Below are positions 1 through 11,006 of a DNA stretch of 64,000 nucleotides, in pieces. Where the stretch lies: positions 62,001 to 126,000 of the forward strand of contig JADQWC010000431.1 in assembly GCA_017979445.1 (NCBI GenBank), written 5' to 3'. Below the pieces are notes generated by a model, which saw only the letters and a list, made by a program, of their open reading frames with translations, was not told where the DNA came from and made no database searches. Numbering within the stretch: the first letter of the stretch is position 1; every line of letters starts with the position of its first letter. The position numbers were made by a program, and so were the translations under genes. This DNA is from Akebia trifoliata (Eukaryota > Streptophyta > Magnoliopsida > Ranunculales > Lardizabalaceae).

Positions 1-190
1 CTCTGGTAGTCTATTTAACCAACTAAGTGATCCTCATTTGTTAACGTTACTCTACACCTACCTCGTAAAGTGTAAAACCTATAACTAAAAAAATGAGAAC
101 AAAAGGGTGAGTAACAATGGTTACCCAGTACGGATGGTTTGCGAACATCTTGATGACGACATTCTCTTTCTCTTCTTTGACAAAAAATGA
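1..190 (+). repeat. Family-A LTR unit 1, internally deleted
   Basis: Bases 1-136 match the region of family A that follows its conserved opening (compare 13309-13445 and 3065-3195), including the shared words around GGTGAGTAACAATGGTTACC. At about 137 the sequence jumps to the 3' part of the unit (compare 12905-12970), so roughly 1.9 kb is missing. It ends at a junction near 190 with the head of the next unit. The same tail-to-head junction recurs near 12971. The left end is cut by the window edge. Confidence 0.7.
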
Positions 191-1464
191 AACACTTACA
201 TAAAGCCCCATGTCAAATCTTAAGATACTAGGTGGCGCCTTGAAATTTTGGCATGATTTCCTTTGTTTATATTAGTATTCCAAGGCACTCAAATACCTCA
301 TATACCATATAATGTTATCTTGCATATATATACAAAAATAAAATAATAACAAAAACCTATATACATCTAACAACATAAGGTAGATCAAAATGCAAAAGAA
401 GTAAATAATATATAGGATTTCATTGAAACTCCTTACTCTATCAAAAGTCCTAACCTTCAACCAAAAATTTATAACACCACCTGGGCGAACTGACGCTGCT
501 AGGGGGTATAGCCCCGGTACTCACCAGGTAACGAGTTCTAGTAGTCTATTTGACTAACCAAGTAATCATCACTTCTTAACACTACTCTATACCTGCCTTG
601 TAAAGTACAGAACCTGGAACTAAAATAATGATAACGAAAGGGTGAGTAATAATTGTTACCCAATAAAGAAGCAAACAATTCCTAACAATAATCTCATCCT
701 AGTATGAACAAGTAAGCATTCTAAATCATTTCAGTGCATGAAAAGTTTTACATAATGAATTATGATTAACTGGTACATATAGCGAGGGATGACCAACTAA
801 ACAGTTAAAAATTCATATTACATCAATCCATAGTACTTACTATAACATTTTCTTTTTACATGAATCTAATTGATAACATTGAAATAATAAATATATTTTT
901 TATTTTATAATCCAAAATAAGGCAATATGTGCATAATACACAATGGTAGACTAGTGGAATTAGAAAGTTGGGATTCTACAACTGGATCGGTCCTACTTGG
1001 GACATGATGTTCTAATAATAAAGTATTAATTCCTGATTTTTTGACTAGTCGATGCATTACCACATTTATGGGATAATTTATCCGGCTCAAGCTGGTCGTT
1101 TGACGTGACTATAAGCAATGGGTCGCTTTTCGATGTTTCAGAACATTCGACTACTCTAGATTATTAATGAACACTAATTAATGATTTCCATCTATGCCTA
1201 TCAAGCGTGCATGTGATTTCCATTATACTACCCCATTCGTGTACAACTACCTTAACATTACAAGGTCATTAGTAAAGATAAAAAAGAAATTAACTCAAAT
1301 TCTAGTTGTAACTCCACTCTCATAAACGTCCCATAACACGTATGAGATTGGTTGTCTCTACTGTACATCCCAGCATAGTATATCATTTCGGATGATATGA
1401 TAGACTATCCCCTTCAGGTATTCACAAACTCTTTAACAGTTCAAAAAATAACTATATATATATA
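191..1464 (+). repeat. Family-A LTR unit 2, left part
   Basis: This is the 5' portion of a family-A unit. It aligns throughout with 2728-3990, 12972-14230 and 25245-26490 (for example TGGCGCC followed by GAAATTTTGGCATG at 230-252). It is broken in its (TA)n microsatellite at 1454-1464 by the Mutator-like element and resumes at 11803. The first bases of the complete family (TGTGACGCC) are missing because the unit is fused directly to the tail of the previous unit. No coding sequence is supported here. Confidence 0.75.
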
Positions 1465-2263
1465 GGGAAGGGATCAGTGGACAAATTTTGGGACAAAGAT
1501 CCATACAAATTATATGGATCGTTGGATCATGATAGATCTAACGGCGCAGATCGGATTGAGAATTTAATAACCTACGTGAGATTTTTCTCTCTTAAAAGTT
1601 TTAGAAATTATAAACACCTCCCCGAATAAATTAGATTTCTCTCTTCTCTCTTCTCTTTCGTTTCACCATCTCTAACTCAAGCCCTATCAGATTTCTCTAA
1701 TCTCTTTGCAGAAACTGCGATCTACAATCTCTTAGATCTATGTAAGGAAATTAAGGAGAAGGAGAGTGGTAGCCACGAAGGTAAAGGAGGTTTTCCTTCG
1801 ACTCCACAATCGATCGATGGAGATGAAGATCGATATCGAAGCTACGAACGTTCCATCGATGAAGAACAGACTAAGATCTTAACCATCAAGGATCATCTAG
1901 AAAATCTTGATCAAGTCTGGTTTCGATCTTAGTTTCCCCTAAAAAAAATTCTTAATTTTCTTTTATTCAATTTTAACTAAATTTCTATATCAGTCCGAAG
2001 ATTCTCTGGTTAATCTTCTCTAAAATCTCGCCGACATGGATATTACATTTAAGGCTCTCAAGGTATAAATCTGAAATCGATTTCTCGATCTCGATCTCCT
2101 ACGTTCATCCTTTTTATTAATTTTTTTTGTTTTTGTTTTTTTAAATTCCAGAAAACAGATATAGGAAGGCATGCAAATCTTTTGAAATATTAGGTTTCTT
2201 ATTTTACTCTCAAATTTTACTAAAATTGACTGATTTAAGCTCTGTTTCTTAGATTTCATTTCA
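1465..2263 (+). repeat. Left ~800-bp terminal inverted repeat of the MULE
   Basis: It matches the reverse complement of 11007-11802 with only scattered substitutions (for example GATTGAGAATTT here, GATTAAGAATTT there). Identity stops abruptly at about 2263. It contains a pyrimidine-rich leader (about 1620-1710) followed by MED26c-like exons, so the captured gene sequence became part of the TIR. Confidence 0.85.
1712..2195 (+). pseudogene. MED26C: MED26c-like TFIIS-N exons inside the left TIR
   Basis: Three short exons read inward. Exon a (about 1712-1914) ends DEEQTKILTIKDHLENLDQ in the right-hand copy, with a GT donor at 1915. Exon b (1994-2062) follows a CAG acceptor and encodes SEDSLVNLL..NL.DMDITFKALK, with donor GTATAA at 2063. 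Exon c (2152-2192) follows a CAG acceptor and reads KTDIGRHANLLKY before a stop. The series matches the LW (TFIIS N-terminal) domain of plant Mediator subunit 26c, where ESLVELLQNLEDMDITF is followed by a TDIGRHV motif. That protein is nuclear and acts in RNA polymerase II transcription. Exon b here has a stop (CAA to TAA) that the right-TIR copy lacks. The rest of the gene is absent, so this is a captured fragment. The family match is from memory but strong. Confidence 0.75.
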
Positions 2264-2418
2264 GATCTTCTCTCAATCCTCTGAATTATCTTTAAAAATC
2301 AAATCTTTTACAATTATTAAATTTTTTTTTCATAAATTACTCTACCTCTCATTCAAAAAACCAGTAAAAGTCTTCAAATTTACATGAACCACCATTGAAG
2401 AACGAATCTTCAGTTCAA

Positions 2419-2513
2419 AATGACAGAACCAACCAGAAAACCAATTTTACAAAAATCGCCGGGTTACAAAGACCCAAATGCCCTGGTTTCCTTAGCCCCA
2501 AAACCACCAATCT
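2419..2513 (+). pseudogene. N-terminal fragment, NHL/LEA_2-like protein
   Basis: An ATG at 2419 opens about 31 codons that include KPILQKSPGYKDPNA, followed by two stops. This resembles the short cytosolic N-terminus (KPVLQKPPGY-type motif) of plant NDR1/HIN1-like, LEA_2-domain membrane proteins. No transmembrane or LEA_2 part follows: the sequence degenerates and the nested LTR begins at 2715. It lies just inside the left TIR, so it is best read as another captured piece. The identification rests on one short motif and is tentative. Confidence 0.4.
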
Positions 2514-2714
2514 AATAGGTTGGGCAAGGTGGAAGTTGGGAAAGGTTGCGGTTTAGATTTTTTATAAGGGCGTGAGCTTGAAGAAGTTGGATGGTGGTTA
2601 TCCACCTAAATGCACCATTGGCTTGCTCAAGTGGTAAGAAATTTGGATAAATTTTTTTACGCAAAATAAATAAACAAACCCCTTGAGTTGGACACTTTTG
2701 TACTTAATTATAAA

Positions 2715-3980
2715 TGTGACGCCCCGCCAAACGTTAACACAAATCCCCATGTCAGATCTCGAGGTACTAGGTGGCACCTCGAAATTTTGGCATGGTCTCC
2801 TTTGTTTATGTTAACATTCCAAGGCGTTCAACCTGCACCTGATAAACGACATACAATCCTGCACATAAACAAATAAAATATAATACTAGCGAAAGTCTAT
2901 ATATGTCTAATAATGTACGATAAATCAGAGTGCGAAAGAAGAAGTTTATATACTGGATTATACAGAGATTCCTCACTCCAACAATCCTAACACTCAGAAC
3001 AACATCTATAATATTCTTGGATAAATCGACACCACTAGGGGAGTATAGCCTCAATACTCACCAGGTAACAGACTCTGGTCGTCTATCTGACCTACCAGAT
3101 AGTCCTCACTCGTGTTCTACACCTGCTTCGCCAAACTCCAGATCTGAAACTAAAAAAATGGAGAAGGAAAGAGTGAGTAACAATGCTTACCCAGTAAGGA
3201 AGAACACAATTTCTGCCAATAACCTCTTCTAACATGAACGAATAAGCATACTAAATCATTTTAAAATCTACAAAATTTTACAAAAGAAACTACGATTAAC
3301 TGGTACATATAGCCAGGGATGAGCAACTAAACTTTTTAAAACTCACATTACATCGATCATCATTACTCACTATAACATTCTCTTTTTATACAAATCTAAT
3401 TGATCAAATGGAAACATTAAATATGAATTTCATTTTATATATCAAAATAAGCAACAGATACATAATACACAATGGTGGAGTATTGAAATTAGAGAGTTGG
3501 GATTCACGACTGGATCGCTCCCAGTCGGGACATGATATTACAATTCTTCTCTGACTTTTAGTTCCTGATTTTGTGGTCGGTCGCTGCACTTACCACGTTT
3601 GGTTGACCATTTATCCGACTCAGGCTGGCCGTTTGACGTGAACGTAAGCAATGGGTCTCTTTTCGATGTGTCAGAACGTTCGACTACTATAGATTGTTAG
3701 TGATCACTGACTAATCATCTTCGTCTATGCCTATCAGGCGTGCATGTGATTCCCAAATATACAAACCATTCGTATACGACCACCTTTACATAACAAGTTC
3801 ACTGGTAAAGATAGAGAGGAATATCCCGGATTCCAGTTGTAACTCCACTCTCATACGCGTCCCATACCACGTATGAGTTTGGTGGTCTCTACCGTACATC
3901 CCAGGATAGTACACCACTCCGGATGATATGACGCACTATCCCTTCAGGCATTCACAGACTCTTTAACAGTTCACAAAATA

Positions 3981-4025
<45 letters not shown>

Positions 4026-5738
4026 TTGAAAACAAAAGAGAAATTAATAATACAAGGTTGAGAATAGATATCCAGTTTCCTACCATGCAAGTGTGGCCAC
4101 CCGGCCTAAAATAAATAACATAAGAGAAACGTAAACAGCGCCTCGCGCTAACAGAAATTTAAATAAACATGCAACCAACAATATTATCCCTAGATATCTA
4201 TTCATCAACCTACACACAACACAACAATGTAAAATGCAGACATCACCCCTTGGATGTGACTCTGACATTTTACTGTTTCATACCCTTTTTCCGATTTTTA
4301 CAGTTTTCAATCTCATCAATAAAATATTCATTTTCTGATATTCATCAACTCAATATGAGTTCATTGAATATTAAATCACATTTTCCAACTATAGAATTTA
4401 TTTTTATCAATAATATTGAAAAAGAATACAAATTTTGTATCAAAACGGGGTCCGAACAGTGCACAAAACCCAACTGATGGAAATAAGCCGTTAAAATACC
4501 CTACCCACGTATACTTTATTAAAAAATACAATTAAACATATCAAACATGCAATTTTTGCGTGAATTTTTAAATAACAAATGAATTTTATATTTTGGAAAT
4601 ACATTAAAAATTTTCCGATAAAATCCTAAATGTAATTTTCACAATCTATGATTACTAATAGAAATTGAGAGTTCCTTACAATCTTTAGGCGAAAGGATCG
4701 AGGCGCGTGAGCGAAAATCGAGACAATCAGCGCAAAAATCGAGATGGATTGAACTTCGAAGCGGCTGATTTTTGAAATCGGCCTGGTGGTTTCGAAGATC
4801 TCGATGTGGTCGTCCTTTCTCCCTTCTGCGACGGAGGACGGTTTAACCTCGAAACGGATCAAATCCGAGGTCAAAGTTTCGGAACTCCCGTATATGTATA
4901 CGGCTAATTTTTTACAATATCGGATGAAATAGAAGATGAAATGAAGAGTTATTGGGTGGGCTTTATAGATGTCGAAGCTGCAAATCTTTTTCCCTTCTGC
5001 GGCGATCGTCAACGGTGAGCCGTTTACGAAGGATTTGAGGTAGAAGATCGGAGGAAAAAAAATGAATTTTTTTCATTTTTTTATTTGTCGTGCAGCTATA
5101 TGGACGAGTTGGGGAAGATGAGTTTTAAAAAAAAAAAATTATTTTTATTTATATAAAATTTGGGACGAAATCGGTATTTTGCCTATTCTTTCGATTGACG
5201 ATAACTTGACCGTCCGGACTCCAAAAATGACAAATGAATACTTTATTTTGCCTAATTTTTCATTCCGAATCTAATGGTGTAGTCAATTTCTATAAATTAT
5301 TTCTTTAACAAAAATTTACATTTTTGGCCTGAGGTGACCCCTAAACTTGATGTCGTTTTCGTTTTTGACGATAATTCAACTTTGTGATCTCCAAAAATGA
5401 CAAATAAATAGTCCACGTTCAATAATTTTTTGTTACAAATCTAATGGTGTAATAGAATCTTAATAATTCTTGTTCTAGTAAAAATTCACTATTTTGGCCT
5501 GGTCCGACTCCGTAATCGAGGATTTTGTAACTTTTATATTCGGACTCGCACTTGAGCGTGCTTACAGGCTAAACTATGTTTTTCGAACATTTTGAATCCA
5601 ATGGTGAAGTCAGATTCCATTAAAAATGATCAGAAACATCTTAAAGTTTTACCCCTAAGTTCCACTTTCAAGATTTTCTTAAAATTCCACTATTTATTTT
5701 TTTCCTCAAGATACGAATTGAAAATTCGGGATTTTACA
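2715..5738 (+). mobile_element. Family-A solo LTR (copy A2), 3024 bp with TSD
   Basis: It begins TGTGACGCCC and ends GGGATTTTACA. It is flanked by the perfect 5-bp direct repeat ATAAA (2710-2714 and 5739-5743). TG...CA ends plus a 5-bp duplication define an LTR inserted by an LTR-retrotransposon integrase. No internal domain, primer-binding site or second LTR is present, so it is a solo LTR left by recombination. It aligns end to end with 25230-28232 and, inverted, with 17308-20627. A (TA)n run (3986-4022) sits mid-LTR. Open frames inside, such as 4626-5012 on minus, have no recognisable domain. Confidence 0.88.
3986..4022. repeat. (TA)n microsatellite inside LTR A2
   Basis: This is an uninterrupted TA dinucleotide run. 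The homologous spot in every family-A copy is also (TA)n (1454-1464, 11803-11814, 14222-14240, 26498-26506). It is where the Mutator-like element inserted in unit 2. Confidence 0.95.
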
Positions 5739-5744
5739 ATAAAC

Positions 5745-5900
5745 ATCACATCATCATCAAAGTCTCATCCCAATGATTTGAGGTCGCTTAAACAAATCAT
5801 GGTCCACTGTTTCACTCAATCTTAAGTCACGTCTTTTGTTGTTGAATGTGTGCTCGTATCTATTTTTATTATTTCAATCTACATTCTTTTGAATCTTCCT
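5745..5900 (-). repeat. RTE/SINE-like 3'-end remnant
   Basis: The CATCATCATCAAAGTCTC then CATCCCAATGATTTGAGGTCG words, followed by a CACTCAATC...AAGTCACGTCTTTTGTTG stretch, resemble the shared 3' tail of plant RTE-type LINEs and their SINE partners (TTTAATCCCA...TTGGGGTCGGCT type), reversed. It lies immediately after the target duplication of solo LTR A2 and so belongs to the MULE interior. There is no coding content. The assignment is by word similarity only. Confidence 0.4.
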
Positions 5901-6011
5901 TCCTCACATTTGTTAAAGATATTTTTTTTTTATTGGTAAGTTGGATTTGAACCCACAATCTTAAAGATGATTTGCAATATGTCAAACCAAATGAGCTATG
6001 AGTTTAAATTC

Positions 6012-6200
6012 TAATTGGGACTATAATTGATTTTTGTTGAACATGTATAAATCATTTAAGTTGATTTTTTCTTAGTTTATCATCTTTTAATGACATTTAA
6101 TTTTAATAATGTTTCTTGTAATTGGGATTATAATTGATTTTTGTTGAACATGTATGAACTATCTAAATTATCTCTCTCTTAATTTATTACTTATTAGAAC
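6012..6200. repeat. ~106-bp imperfect tandem duplication
   Basis: The word TAATTGGGA(C/T)TATAATTGA followed by TTTTTGTTGAACATGTAT occurs at about 6012 and again at about 6118, each followed by an AAATTAT/CTTAGTTTAT-like stretch. This is a simple local duplication in intron-like sequence upstream of the RD-rich exon. Confidence 0.6.
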
Positions 6201-6218
6201 TACCTCTGCATTTTCTCA

Positions 6219-6520
6219 AATAGATAAAATGATAGACATAAGCATGGTGAGAGAAGCAGAGGACTCAAAGAGGATGAAAGGAACAGAGGAGGTAGAAGAG
6301 ATGAGGAATATCATGTGGTAAAAGAAACTAGAGATAAAGAGAATCTCAAGAGTTATGGTAGCCACCAAGACGGGAGGGACTAACAAGATTATAGAAAGAA
6401 AGAGAGCCGTGGAGACAAGAGGGAAGAGCACGATTATAGGAAGAAAGACAGTCTCAGAGACAGAAGAGATGATCGTTATAGGAGGAAAGGTGTGGATAGT
6501 GATGAAACCCAGCTCTGCTT
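6219..6520 (+). pseudogene. RD/RE/RK-rich (SR-related) exon fragment
   Basis: After a plausible acceptor (TTTTCTCAAATAG ending at about 6218) one frame reads about 95 residues dominated by R, D, E, K and S, with short units such as HDYRKKDSLRDRRDDRYRRK. One internal TAA (about 6388) interrupts it. Such low-complexity RD/RS regions are typical of splicing-related nuclear proteins, but composition alone cannot name the gene. Sequence after about 6520 (to about 6760) reads like a 3' UTR. It sits in the MULE interior on the strand opposite to the hydrolase and ABCC fragments, which suggests a separate capture. Confidence 0.45.
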
Positions 6521-6769
6521 AGAGCAGTTTTGTGGCTTTTTGGAATTCTTGCCACATTATATCAAAGTTTTTTCTGAAATGCAGTAAGCCACTCTGGGCA
6601 AGTTCTGAGGCTTGGACTTTGCTGTTGTATTTATGTCATGACCCTAAAGAATAGCTTTCCAGTTGACACAAGTGTGTAACATTATTGCAGTGATCTCTTT
6701 GTGTTACAGACCAATACAAGTTTAATTGCATTGTATCTTTTATATATTTGAATTCCTCAGAAAAAAAAA

Positions 6770-8248
6770 ATCATTGTGCAGCTATCAGGGAAAAAACTAT
6801 CTAATTTATAGATGAGCTTTTTTCTTGTCATGTGGAGGGTTGCAATGGCCAATCTAGGTTGCCCAACCTATGGTTTGGTCCTTTGGATTGCTATGTTGGG
6901 CCTATTCTTGTCCATGGCTATGCCTGTACACAGCCATTGTATTGTTCTTCAAAGATGGACCCTAGTCTTGCCCCAGCTATTTGGTGTTGACAATATTAAT
7001 TCATTTCTAGAACCCTCTCTTCCATTGTTCCCCAACTTTTTTTTTTCATTGTTACCATCATTGGTCTATATTGAACCCATTGCCCACTAAACCCCTGTTT
7101 GCATAGCAAAAAAAAAAAAAAATTGAATTGTACATGTCCAAATCATCTCAATCAAATTCTCTTATTATTATTTATTTTTATAACGGGTGTCCAGTCCAAC
7201 TAAGGGGGACCGGATGAGCTAGGGCCGGAACCAAGACATATGGAAGCGTTTGGATTCGAAATTTGCTATTAAACCATCCCCTCGTGTTAATTCTCTCTCT
7301 TATTGAAACTTACTCTTGGAAGCTTCTTTCTTTCTAACCATGTGGAACTCTAGCATTCCATTGTTAGTCCTAATAATAATAATTGGGAATTGTTGCATAA
7401 AATTGGCAAAGCATAGAACGTGTGACAAATATCAAACATCCTTCCACACCATAGTTTCAGTTTTATACCTAATAAGTTATAACCTCAAGCTGCAGCTATT
7501 GTATACGACAACAATGATGGCAAATGCCTTGTTACAACAATTTTATTCCCAAACTCAATAGCTTGCATTGAGGTGGGTATTATACGAGGCATTACCAACA
7601 TGTTTACGAGGGCATCTTTTCTACTTCTACTAGGCACCCTCTAGTGTTTTGTGTGAGTATGCCTTGTGTAGAGAAAATAAAGAAAACTAAAAGGGTTTTT
7701 CAGTTATCCGATCTCCATTCTTTTTTTTTATTAACCTTTTTCTGTTGTTGCTATCTAGGGCATGCAATCTGATCAAACTCAGAAAAATATGAAACAAGAA
7801 AACAAAGCCATTGAAAATTGAATAAAGAGAATATACAAGATGATCAATTTCTAAGTATTCTACATGATGTTTTAAGAACTTAGTTACAAAAAAAAATGAA
7901 ACTGCAACTGAAGGCAGATATCGAACCAATCAACTTGAGCTGAGTTGACCTTTCTATTAGTAGAAGTATGGTAGAACTTGTGCTTAAAATGTCATATTAC
8001 TCGTATGGACGCCCATGTTGCCAGTTACAGATAAATGACGTACCATCTCACTTGTGTCCCAAAATCCAACCGAAAACATATATTATAGCATCCGGTGTTT
8101 CTCCCACGTCGCTAGTTCCCAATCCTTTTCATTAATGTATCAAAAGCTAACCAAAATCATATATTATAGAAAGCAGTAACTTCTGTTTCTCTCAGTTCCT
8201 CAAGCTTGTACTTGGAAAAGTCGATGTATATATACATATGCGTCAAGT
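6770..8248. other. MULE interior without recognisable genes
   Basis: This is AT-rich sequence. It includes a poly-A tract (7110-7123), a stretch around 7180-7270 with several higher-GC words (GGGTGTCCAGTCCAACT), and open frames at 6812-7090 (+) and 7687-7929 (-) that I cannot relate to any family. It probably consists of introns or UTRs of captured genes. No splice-bounded exon stands out. Confidence 0.5.
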
Positions 8249-8401
8249 CTAACGAAAGTAGTTGGACTCGGTGTGATTCACAGCATCCTTGCATAGCACT
8301 GATCGTACTTCCATTATTGATCTGGGTGGCTCAAGATCTTTCTCTTGTAGTGCATTTCGAAGCAACTGTTGCATCTGGGATGCGAAGGTATCATCTAAGA
8401 T
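8249..8401 (-). pseudogene. Unidentified terminal exon of a captured gene
   Basis: On the minus strand a TTTGCAG acceptor (8402-8407) is followed by 50 open codons and a TAG stop (8249-8251). The peptide starts ILDDTFASQMQQLLRNALQ and continues with KDLEPPRSIMEVRSVLCKD. It has a balanced, soluble, helix-prone composition unlike random translation. I do not recognise the family. It lies downstream of the ABCC fragment on the same strand. It may be another captured gene or, less likely, a 3' exon brought in with a neighbour. Confidence 0.45.
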
Positions 8402-8855
8402 CTGCAAATATTGAACAAGTAAAAAGGGACTAAGGACAAGTTTAAAATGAAAACCCTTCTATCTGCACAAGTTTAAAATGAAAATTTTTGTTTATGGCAA
8501 CCTCCATTGGATATGTTCTAAAATCTGTCTGTATAGCTAAAATTGGTTGTTTTGTCAGCATTTCGTTCTGGAACAGGTGGCTGCGGTAGGTATACTGGCA
8601 CGGTGTAAGGATGAGGAATACATCTAGACCAACTCACTGTGGCTTACTCTATGCTTATTCTACTCCCGCAAATAACATCCACATGAATATCCTATTAGAT
8701 TTTCTTATGAATTGTTTGTACTTTGGAGACCATCCTCACAAAATCTGAATCCATTCTGACATAATTATGATTAACAAAGATATTGATACACCAATACTTA
8801 TGTAATAATATTGCATTAATTCTTAAATGAAAATTAATCATAAGAGGTATCATAC

Positions 8856-9247
8856 CATATGAGAGGACCATGACCACATCGCTATCTATAACAGTTGGAA
8901 CTCTGTGAGCTACGGTTATCACAGTGCAATTTGAGAATTCCTGCCTAATAACTCTCTGTAGAATTGCATCTGTTGTCGAGTCAATTGACGCCGTTGCTTC
9001 ATCTAGAACAATTCTATTTCTCTTAAGTAGTACTTTTCCAAGGCTGAATAATTGGCACTACCCAGCACTCCAATTGTTTCCTTCATCACTTACTGTTGGA
9101 CAAACCCAAATGAGAATGAGAGGTCTGACATGATGATTACTAGAAGATTAGAATCAGTTTTGTCTTACCTCCCATATTTGTTGGTCAGAATAGAGGCCTA
9201 AAAGATCCAAATTAGTTCGAACCATACCCTTGAAAAGAGTTGGTTCT
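8856..9247 (-). pseudogene. ABCC (MRP-type) transporter, second nucleotide-binding domain fragment
   Basis: Two exon pieces are present. The piece at 9247-9169 encodes [14 protein letters not shown]...[10 protein letters not shown] and ends at a GTAAGA donor. The piece at 9092-8856 encodes a signature-region VSDEG.NWSAG, then [10 protein letters not shown], Walker B and D-loop [12 protein letters not shown], and the H-loop segment [16 protein letters not shown], ending at a GTATGA donor. These are diagnostic of NBD2 of plant ABCC vacuolar or plasma-membrane ATP-driven exporters. The signature glutamine is TAG and the next arginine is a cysteine, both C-to-T changes. Walker A, the membrane domains and the C-terminus are missing. 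The 5' boundary at about 9247 is an in-frame joint with a different gene. The fragment is non-functional as a transporter. Confidence 0.85.
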
Positions 9248-11006
9248 CGAGGCAACGAGGACGACTTCTCTTTGAGGTTTTTGAACATTGGTAAAACTCT
9301 GTTTTTGCCTAGTATCCTCATTGAGATCTGTAGGTTGGAGACAGAAAATTCAGACTTAGTTATTTCTTTACGTATGTATGTATGTACTTGTAAAAACATA
9401 TAAAAATGCATGTTATCCCAAGAGTGCGTGTGTCGTAACCACTATTTCTGACAACAATAACCAAATGCCAATACAAGGAACTCTTAAAGGTAGGGATAAT
9501 GGTTCTTGAGTTCAACTCCGCTACACGGGAGGAATCTCACCCTCTTAGATACAACGTGACCAAAAAGGTGTAACCTTCGATGCATAATACCAAAATGTTA
9601 TGTGTGTTTGTGAGAGGGACATGTAGAAGACTTACCGGGATGAGAAGGAGCCTCATCTTAACTAAAGAAAAGGTGTTGAGCTTGAAGAACATAGAAGAGT
9701 TAGTACAACACAGAGATGTTATATGGTTCATAAAGACATGGCTACCCATGAGAGCAATGTGAATCGACAAGCCTCCAACACAATGTGCAACCACATGCAC
9801 TTTTACGTATGGCCCATTAAACTTATCAATCTTTTATTGCTGCAACAAAAATAGTTATCGATGAGAATAGCTCACGATGATCAACTGGGTAATTAAGACT
9901 CTAAAGTTAAATATTCTTAATCATTTTTATTTTTACTAGCAGGGATGTTGAACTTTGCAATATCTTCGATCATGAAGTCATTTGAAGGATAGAGAGGGTT
10001 TAATCTTGGTTGAAGTAACCATGCCTCATGCCCATTTTCTAATAAAGATCGAATCAAATCTTTTGGTTCGGTTGGTAGCCAAAAATTCTCTATAGAGTAC
10101 CCATTAATCAGAAGTATTGGACTCTGTTTTCTCCCTCCTTCACGCCTCCACAGATTCTGATTGCACTTCCATTGTCTACAATGGATCATAAACCCATCTT
10201 CTGTATGATTCGCAAAGAAATACCCAATTAGGAAAAATTATAATCCATTAAGACTTTGACTACCTTTCAAGTCTCAAATAAAGATTGAACCAAGTCTTAA
10301 AGTTGAATTGGATCAAGGTTTGAAGTTTTTGAACAATTAATTTATTGTTAAAAAATACCTGTTTTTATCTCATGAAGAGTATTAGATGGGTATGATTTTT
10401 TGTTTGAATCTGACGACGAGAATTCCTTAAGCCTTCCACAAGGTGTTTGTAAGATATAGGTTCTCAAGAGATACTGTAAGAGTAGACGTAAATCTTCCCC
10501 TCTTGTTCCCTTCTAAGCTCATCAAGCATCTCAAAAGATCTGCAAATGAAACATGAAGCTCCCCTTTAAGATCAACCATCTCCTTTGTTAAATTGTTTTT
10601 TCTCAATCGTTCTAAGTATTCCATGTAATGTTGTAGACTCCTTCCAAGCATAGAAACCAAGAAGAAATGGATTCATTGTTTTCTTCCCTTCAAGAATATA
10701 TCTATGAAGGAATTAATCAAAATTTAGTAAACTCATAATAGTGAGAGTAAAATTAGAAGGAAAAAAAATGCATTGTTTTATACCTCAAACCAGAAGCCGA
10801 TGCGAGGATGAGATGGTAGTTCATGTATTGTGTATAGGGAGTTCTATTATCTACTTTGCACAAATCTACTTTTCCATCTATAATGTCCTTCTCCACAACT
10901 TTAAACACAATGTACCCACCAACCTTCCCTCTTAAGAGTGAATGAAGTTCTCTTACACCTTGATTTCGTTCACGTAAATCTTTCGTATCATTTAAGTTCA
11001 TCTTCA
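9248..11006 (-). pseudogene. Plant alpha/beta-hydrolase/GMC-oxidoreductase-type gene fragment, five exons
   Basis: Reading leftward from the right TIR, exon 1 (11006-10784) has LHSLLRGKVGGYIVFK and VDNRTPYTQYMNYHLILAS, donor GTATAA. Exon 2 (10701-10427) has ILEGKKTMNPF-like and LKGELHVSFADLLRCLMSLE. Exon 3 (10200-9937) has ILLINGYSIENFWLPTEP and GHEAWLLQPRLNPL, donor GTAAAA. Exon 4 (9839-9636) has VKVHVVAHCVGGLSIHIAL, donor GTAAGT. The start of exon 5 (9327-9248) has [18 protein letters not shown]. The AHCVGG nucleophile-elbow-like motif and the order match the C-terminal hydrolase half of a large plant protein annotated as FAD-dependent/cholesterol-oxidase-like. Introns are retained, so capture was from genomic DNA. 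The start of exon 4 appears frameshifted, exon 2 ends in a stop, and exon 5 runs into ABCC sequence. The 5' edge coincides with the TIR boundary. Confidence 0.8.

Noticed and set aside
4626..5012. 128-codon minus-strand open frame in LTR A2, with a similar frame at 27148-27483 in A4
   Set aside because: The similarity simply reflects the shared LTR sequence. The inverted copy A5 does not keep the frame and no domain is recognisable.
6812..7090. 92-codon hydrophobic plus-strand ORF
   Set aside because: Its membrane-like look comes from T-rich sequence. I see no family motif or splice context.
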